DNA from: an uncultured Clostridia bacterium
Lineage (GTDB): Bacteria; Bacillota; Clostridia; Oscillospirales; Ruminococcaceae
NCBI GenBank assembly: GCA_945829235.1
Contig: CALZUA010000015.1
Location: forward strand, 1 to 64,000
Length of the DNA: 64,000 nt
Reading direction: 5' to 3'
Both the position numbers and the translations under genes were made by a program. This document shows, in pieces, positions 61,390 through 64,000 of the stretch. The notes under the pieces were generated by a model. It saw nothing but the letters and a program-made list of their open reading frames with translations, made no database searches and was not told the origin of the DNA. Every line of letters begins with the position of its first letter. Position 1 is the stretch's first letter.

Positions 61390-61656
61390 ATGGAGATAAA
61401 AGGCATTAACGGAATGGTTTCCGCTTACAAAACAACCAAAGCTCAAGCGCCTAAAAAACCGAGTGCCTCGGCTACTGTTAAATCGAATACCGACAGAGTG
61501 GAGTTTGGCTTTGAGGCGGCTATCGCGAACGCAAAAGCCGCTATTGCCGCTGAGGTAAAGGCTGACGCTACTCCCAAGGAGCTTGTTGAAGCAAGTGAAA
61601 CCGCCAACAACGGCGTTGACGCTGCTACGCTTGCAAGCTACATTCTTATGGGCTGA
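61390..61656 (+). CDS. flgM: Anti-sigma-28 factor FlgM
   Basis: Small 88-residue protein starting at ATG 61390 (AAAAGGAGG). N-terminal MEIKGINGMVSAYKTT, an Ala/Lys-rich middle, a segment with VEFGFEAAIANAKAAIA and the terminal VDAATLASYILMG helix, which in FlgM contacts sigma-28. Sequence similarity is low, as usual for this family; the order flgM-flgN-flgK and the sigma-28 promoter support the call. It would hold sigma-28 until the hook is finished. Confidence 0.8.
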   Translation: MEIKGINGMVSAYKTTKAQAPKKPSASATVKSNTDRVEFGFEAAIANAKAAIAAEVKADATPKELVEASETANNGVDAATLASYILMG

Positions 61657-61676
61657 TTGCCCGATGGGGTGAATTT

Positions 61677-62159
61677 ATGGATAACAGAACCGCGGACGCA
61701 CTTATTAAGTGCTTGGAAATTGAGGTCGATTTTTACCGTGAGCTTACGATTTTCCTGATGAAAAAGCACACGAAAATCCTGGCTGACGATATAAATTGGC
61801 TCACAGACTCGCTCAACGACGAGCAGGCGTATATTATGAAAAGCCGTTCCCTTGAGGAAAAAAGGCTGGCGCTGTTCCGCGGTCTTGGCATTGAGGATAA
61901 AAAGCTCTCCGAGCTTGCGGGCGAAGCTCCCGAGGAGTATCGCCCAAAAATCAATATGCTCACGGGACAGCTCGCCGAGCTTGCTACAAACATAACCGAG
62001 CTTAACTCGCAGACAACCGAGATTGTCAAGCGAAAGCTGGATAATCAGAAGGAATTCGTCAAGCGCGCGGGCATTCTTGAAAAGCCCGAGGTTTACGACA
62101 AAAACGCGGCGAAGGTTCAGGCGGGACAGTCGTCCGCGCAGGTTATCAGACAGATATAA
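61677..62159 (+). CDS. flgN: Flagellar export chaperone FlgN
   Basis: Chaperone for the hook-filament junction proteins FlgK and FlgL, 160 residues, all-helical: DALIKCLEIEVDFYRELTIFLMKK, the acidic coil LNDEQAYIMKSRSLEEKRLALF, and a C-terminal helix LNSQTTEIVKRKLDNQKEFV. Placed by gene order between flgM and flgK and by size and coiled-coil pattern (FlgN/FliT-like). 20-base gap to flgM, 12-base gap to flgK. Confidence 0.82.
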   Translation: MDNRTADALIKCLEIEVDFYRELTIFLMKKHTKILADDINWLTDSLNDEQAYIMKSRSLEEKRLALFRGLGIEDKKLSELAGEAPEEYRPKINMLTGQLAELATNITELNSQTTEIVKRKLDNQKEFVKRAGILEKPEVYDKNAAKVQAGQSSAQVIRQI

Positions 62160-62171
62160 AGGGGAGGAAAT

Positions 62172-63722
62172 ATGCGTCCTACATATTTAGGCTTTGAGGT
62201 TCAGAAAAGAACGCTCCAGCTTGCGCAGAAAAACATCGATATTGTCGGAAACAATATCTCGAATATAAACACACCGGGTTACACAAGACAGCGTGTTGAC
62301 CTGTACTCCGAGTATGTTTCGGTGAACTCAAGTTTCCGCTGGGCAAGCCCGAACAGCAATCTCTCGATGCAGGGACAGGGTGTCAACGCTTACGGCGTGA
62401 GCCAGATTCGCGATATTTACATCGACAGAAGATACCGCGAGAATGTTGCAATCGAGGCAGAGGCAGACAAGGACGTTGGTATTCTCTCCGATATTGAGGA
62501 CGTTCTCGATAACTTTGAAACAGACGGCTTGCAGTACTTCACGCAGGAGTTCTTCAATTCGCTTCAGAACTATTCGATGCAGACGCCCGACAGCAGCGAG
62601 GTTGCGACAATTGTTGTGAACACTGCGACCAACCTTTGCCGCTTGCTCAACGATTACGATAAACAGCTCTGCGAGGTTGAAATGACTTACGTCAACGAGC
62701 TTAAGGACACCGTTTCTCACATCAACAACCTCACCGAGCAGATGAACGTGCTCAATCAGCGCATTGAAAAAGAGAAAACGCATTTCAACGAGGAGTACGG
62801 TCCGAACGAGCTTTACGACGAGCTGAATATGTACATCGATGAGCTTGCCACTTACGGAAACATCGAGGTTAAAGAAAACTCAAACGGCACTTATTCCGTG
62901 AAAATGGGCGGCGTGGAGCTGGTTGACGGCGAGAAATTCAAGACAAACCGCATTCTGATGAAGGATTACGACATCTATCATCAGGCAATTCTCTTTTTCG
63001 AGAGCGGCGAGGAGCTTAATCTCGCGTCCGGTCAGCTCAAGGGCTACTACGATATGATTAACGGAAACGGCGTTTACGCGACCGGTCACCAGAACGGAAA
63101 CTACGGAATTGCTTATTTCAAGACGGCGATTGACGAGTTCGCGAGAACGCTCTCCGATGTGTTCAACAAGGCAAACGGCGGCTTCGAGGACGAGTCACGC
63201 AGAATGTTCAAGTCGGTGCCCGAGGGCTCGCTTGTTACGGCGGGAAATATCCACGTTTCGGACGAGTGGGTGCAAGACCCGACAATGATAGGTCAGGTGA
63301 GAATTCTCGACCCTGTTACCGGACAGTATCAGTACGGCTACGATGAGAAGAAGGACGAGATAACAGGCAAGGTTACGCTTCAGAACACGAACGTTATCTA
63401 CCTGATTTCTCAGCTCGAGAACTCGAATATACAGTTCGGAAACGCCCACGATTTTCAGGGCAGTTTCTACGAATATATTTCGTTCATTTCAAACCGTCTC
63501 GGTCAGACAATCCAGTACGAGACCAGCCGCTATGACACGGCGGAGGTTACGGTTGACGGACTGCTTGACGCAAGAGATGATGTTTCCGCGCCTTCGATGG
63601 ACGAGGAAGGCATAAACATGATGAATTACCAGAAATGGTACAGCGCATCGTCAAGACTTGTGACAACGCTTGACGAGTTGCTTGACAAGCTGATAAACGG
63701 CACGGGAAGAGTTGGCTTGTGA
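62172..63722 (+). CDS. flgK: Flagellar hook-associated protein 1
   Basis: Hook-filament junction protein, 516 residues. N-terminal GFEVQKRTLQLAQKNIDIVGNNISNINTPGYTRQRVD is diagnostic, with GQGVNAYGVSQIRDIYIDRRYRENV, and the C-terminal helix VSAPSMDEEGINMMNYQKWY plus SSRLVTTLDELLDKLINGTG closes the rod-like end. Start ATG follows GGGGAGG. Followed by flgL 22 bases later. Confident. Confidence 0.96.
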   Translation: MRPTYLGFEVQKRTLQLAQKNIDIVGNNISNINTPGYTRQRVDLYSEYVSVNSSFRWASPNSNLSMQGQGVNAYGVSQIRDIYIDRRYRENVAIEAEADKDVGILSDIEDVLDNFETDGLQYFTQEFFNSLQNYSMQTPDSSEVATIVVNTATNLCRLLNDYDKQLCEVEMTYVNELKDTVSHINNLTEQMNVLNQRIEKEKTHFNEEYGPNELYDELNMYIDELATYGNIEVKENSNGTYSVKMGGVELVDGEKFKTNRILMKDYDIYHQAILFFESGEELNLASGQLKGYYDMINGNGVYATGHQNGNYGIAYFKTAIDEFARTLSDVFNKANGGFEDESRRMFKSVPEGSLVTAGNIHVSDEWVQDPTMIGQVRILDPVTGQYQYGYDEKKDEITGKVTLQNTNVIYLISQLENSNIQFGNAHDFQGSFYEYISFISNRLGQTIQYETSRYDTAEVTVDGLLDARDDVSAPSMDEEGINMMNYQKWYSASSRLVTTLDELLDKLINGTGRVGL

Positions 63723-63744
63723 TAAACCGCGGAGGTAAAGGGAA

Positions 63745-64000
63745 ATGAGAGTTACAAATTCGGTTATAATGAGAGGCTTCAACCGCGACCTCAACAGAGT
63801 CGGTTCTCTCAAAAACGACACGATGCACCGCATCACGTCTACGAGAAAATTCAATAGGGCAAGCGAAGCTCCTCTTTCTGCGGCGAAGGCTCTCAACATC
63901 AGAAAAAGTCTTTATTTCTCGGCGCAGTACAAGGAAAACCTGAAGGTTGCGGACAGCTTCTACACCGAGGCTGAAACCTCGCTTTTGCAGGTTTCGGAGA
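63745..64000 (+). CDS. flgL: Flagellar hook-associated protein 3, N-terminal part (runs off the window)
   Basis: The frame opens at ATG 63745 (GGAGGTAAAG upstream) and stays open to the end of the window, giving 85 residues. MRVTNSVIMRGFNRDLNRV, ITSTRKFNRASEAPLSAAKAL and LYFSAQYKENLKVADSF follow the FlgL/flagellin-like N-terminus (compare NPxxDPxxAxxAL in other FlgL). Directly follows flgK, which is the usual order. The C-terminal part lies outside. Confidence 0.9.
   Translation, partial: MRVTNSVIMRGFNRDLNRVGSLKNDTMHRITSTRKFNRASEAPLSAAKALNIRKSLYFSAQYKENLKVADSFYTEAETSLLQVSE

Overview
The window looks like a chromosomal segment from an anaerobic, motile member of the Clostridia, probably of the Ruminococcaceae/Oscillospiraceae type. 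The evidence is: Gram-positive style AGGAGG ribosome sites, many TTGACA-N17-TATAAT promoters, a HrcA operator (CIRCE), sigma-28 flagellar promoters, a SpoIIQ-like M23 protein and a monoderm type IV pilus cluster without a secretin. No tRNA, rRNA, CRISPR array, phage or insertion sequence was seen. The assignment below genus level is inference only.

Layout. 1-0.95 kb: end of the F1Fo-ATPase operon (atpD, atpC). 1-12 kb, minus strand: a dTDP-sugar and glycosyltransferase operon (rfbA, rfbB, rfbC, an epimerase, a TylF-like methyltransferase, an acyltransferase and three family 2 glycosyltransferases, two of them a tandem duplication). It lies directly downstream of the flagellin gene (12.1-13.7 kb, sigma-28 promoter), with a divergent flagellin lysine N-methylase; together these look like a flagellin-modification island. 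15-20 kb: aspartokinase, a NYN nuclease with five LOTUS/OST-HTH domains, an aspartoacylase-like protein lacking its zinc ligands, an alkyltransferase-like protein and a frameshifted small gene. 20-32 kb: GH25 lysozyme, M23 protein, degenerate EAL-HDOD protein, FkbM methyltransferase, patatin, an ECF sigma/anti-sigma pair, a second FliB and guaB. 32-39 kb: rpe followed by three Rnf-like membrane subunits (D, E, A) and a putative glycoside hydrolase, then yajC, a TetR regulator, bioY and an AEC carrier. 39-46 kb: a probable small RNA, CIRCE-controlled htpG, rpsR-ssb-rpsF and glycogen phosphorylase. 46-61 kb: the type IV pilus cluster (pilC, pilM-N fusion, pilO, three minor pilins, pilD, pilB, pilT, three pilins). 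61-64 kb: the start of a sigma-28-driven flgM-flgN-flgK-flgL operon.

Most unusual points. (1) A composite structured repeat lies just after stop codons at three loci; it contains four 97-nt units of exactly the same architecture (13-bp stem with 7-nt loop, then 17-bp stem with 30-nt loop) whose stems differ by compensatory changes. (2) The Rnf-like D/E/A genes lack B, C and G partners nearby, and three of the four cysteines expected to hold the intramembrane iron-sulfur cluster are replaced. (3) The pilus operon has a 240-nt leader that folds on paper into a three-way junction and includes a possible anti-Shine-Dalgarno segment, so it may be a riboswitch. (4) A promoter-to-terminator unit of about 160 nt upstream of htpG looks like an unannotated small RNA.

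All assignments come from reading the sequence and from remembered family features; no database search or folding program was run.
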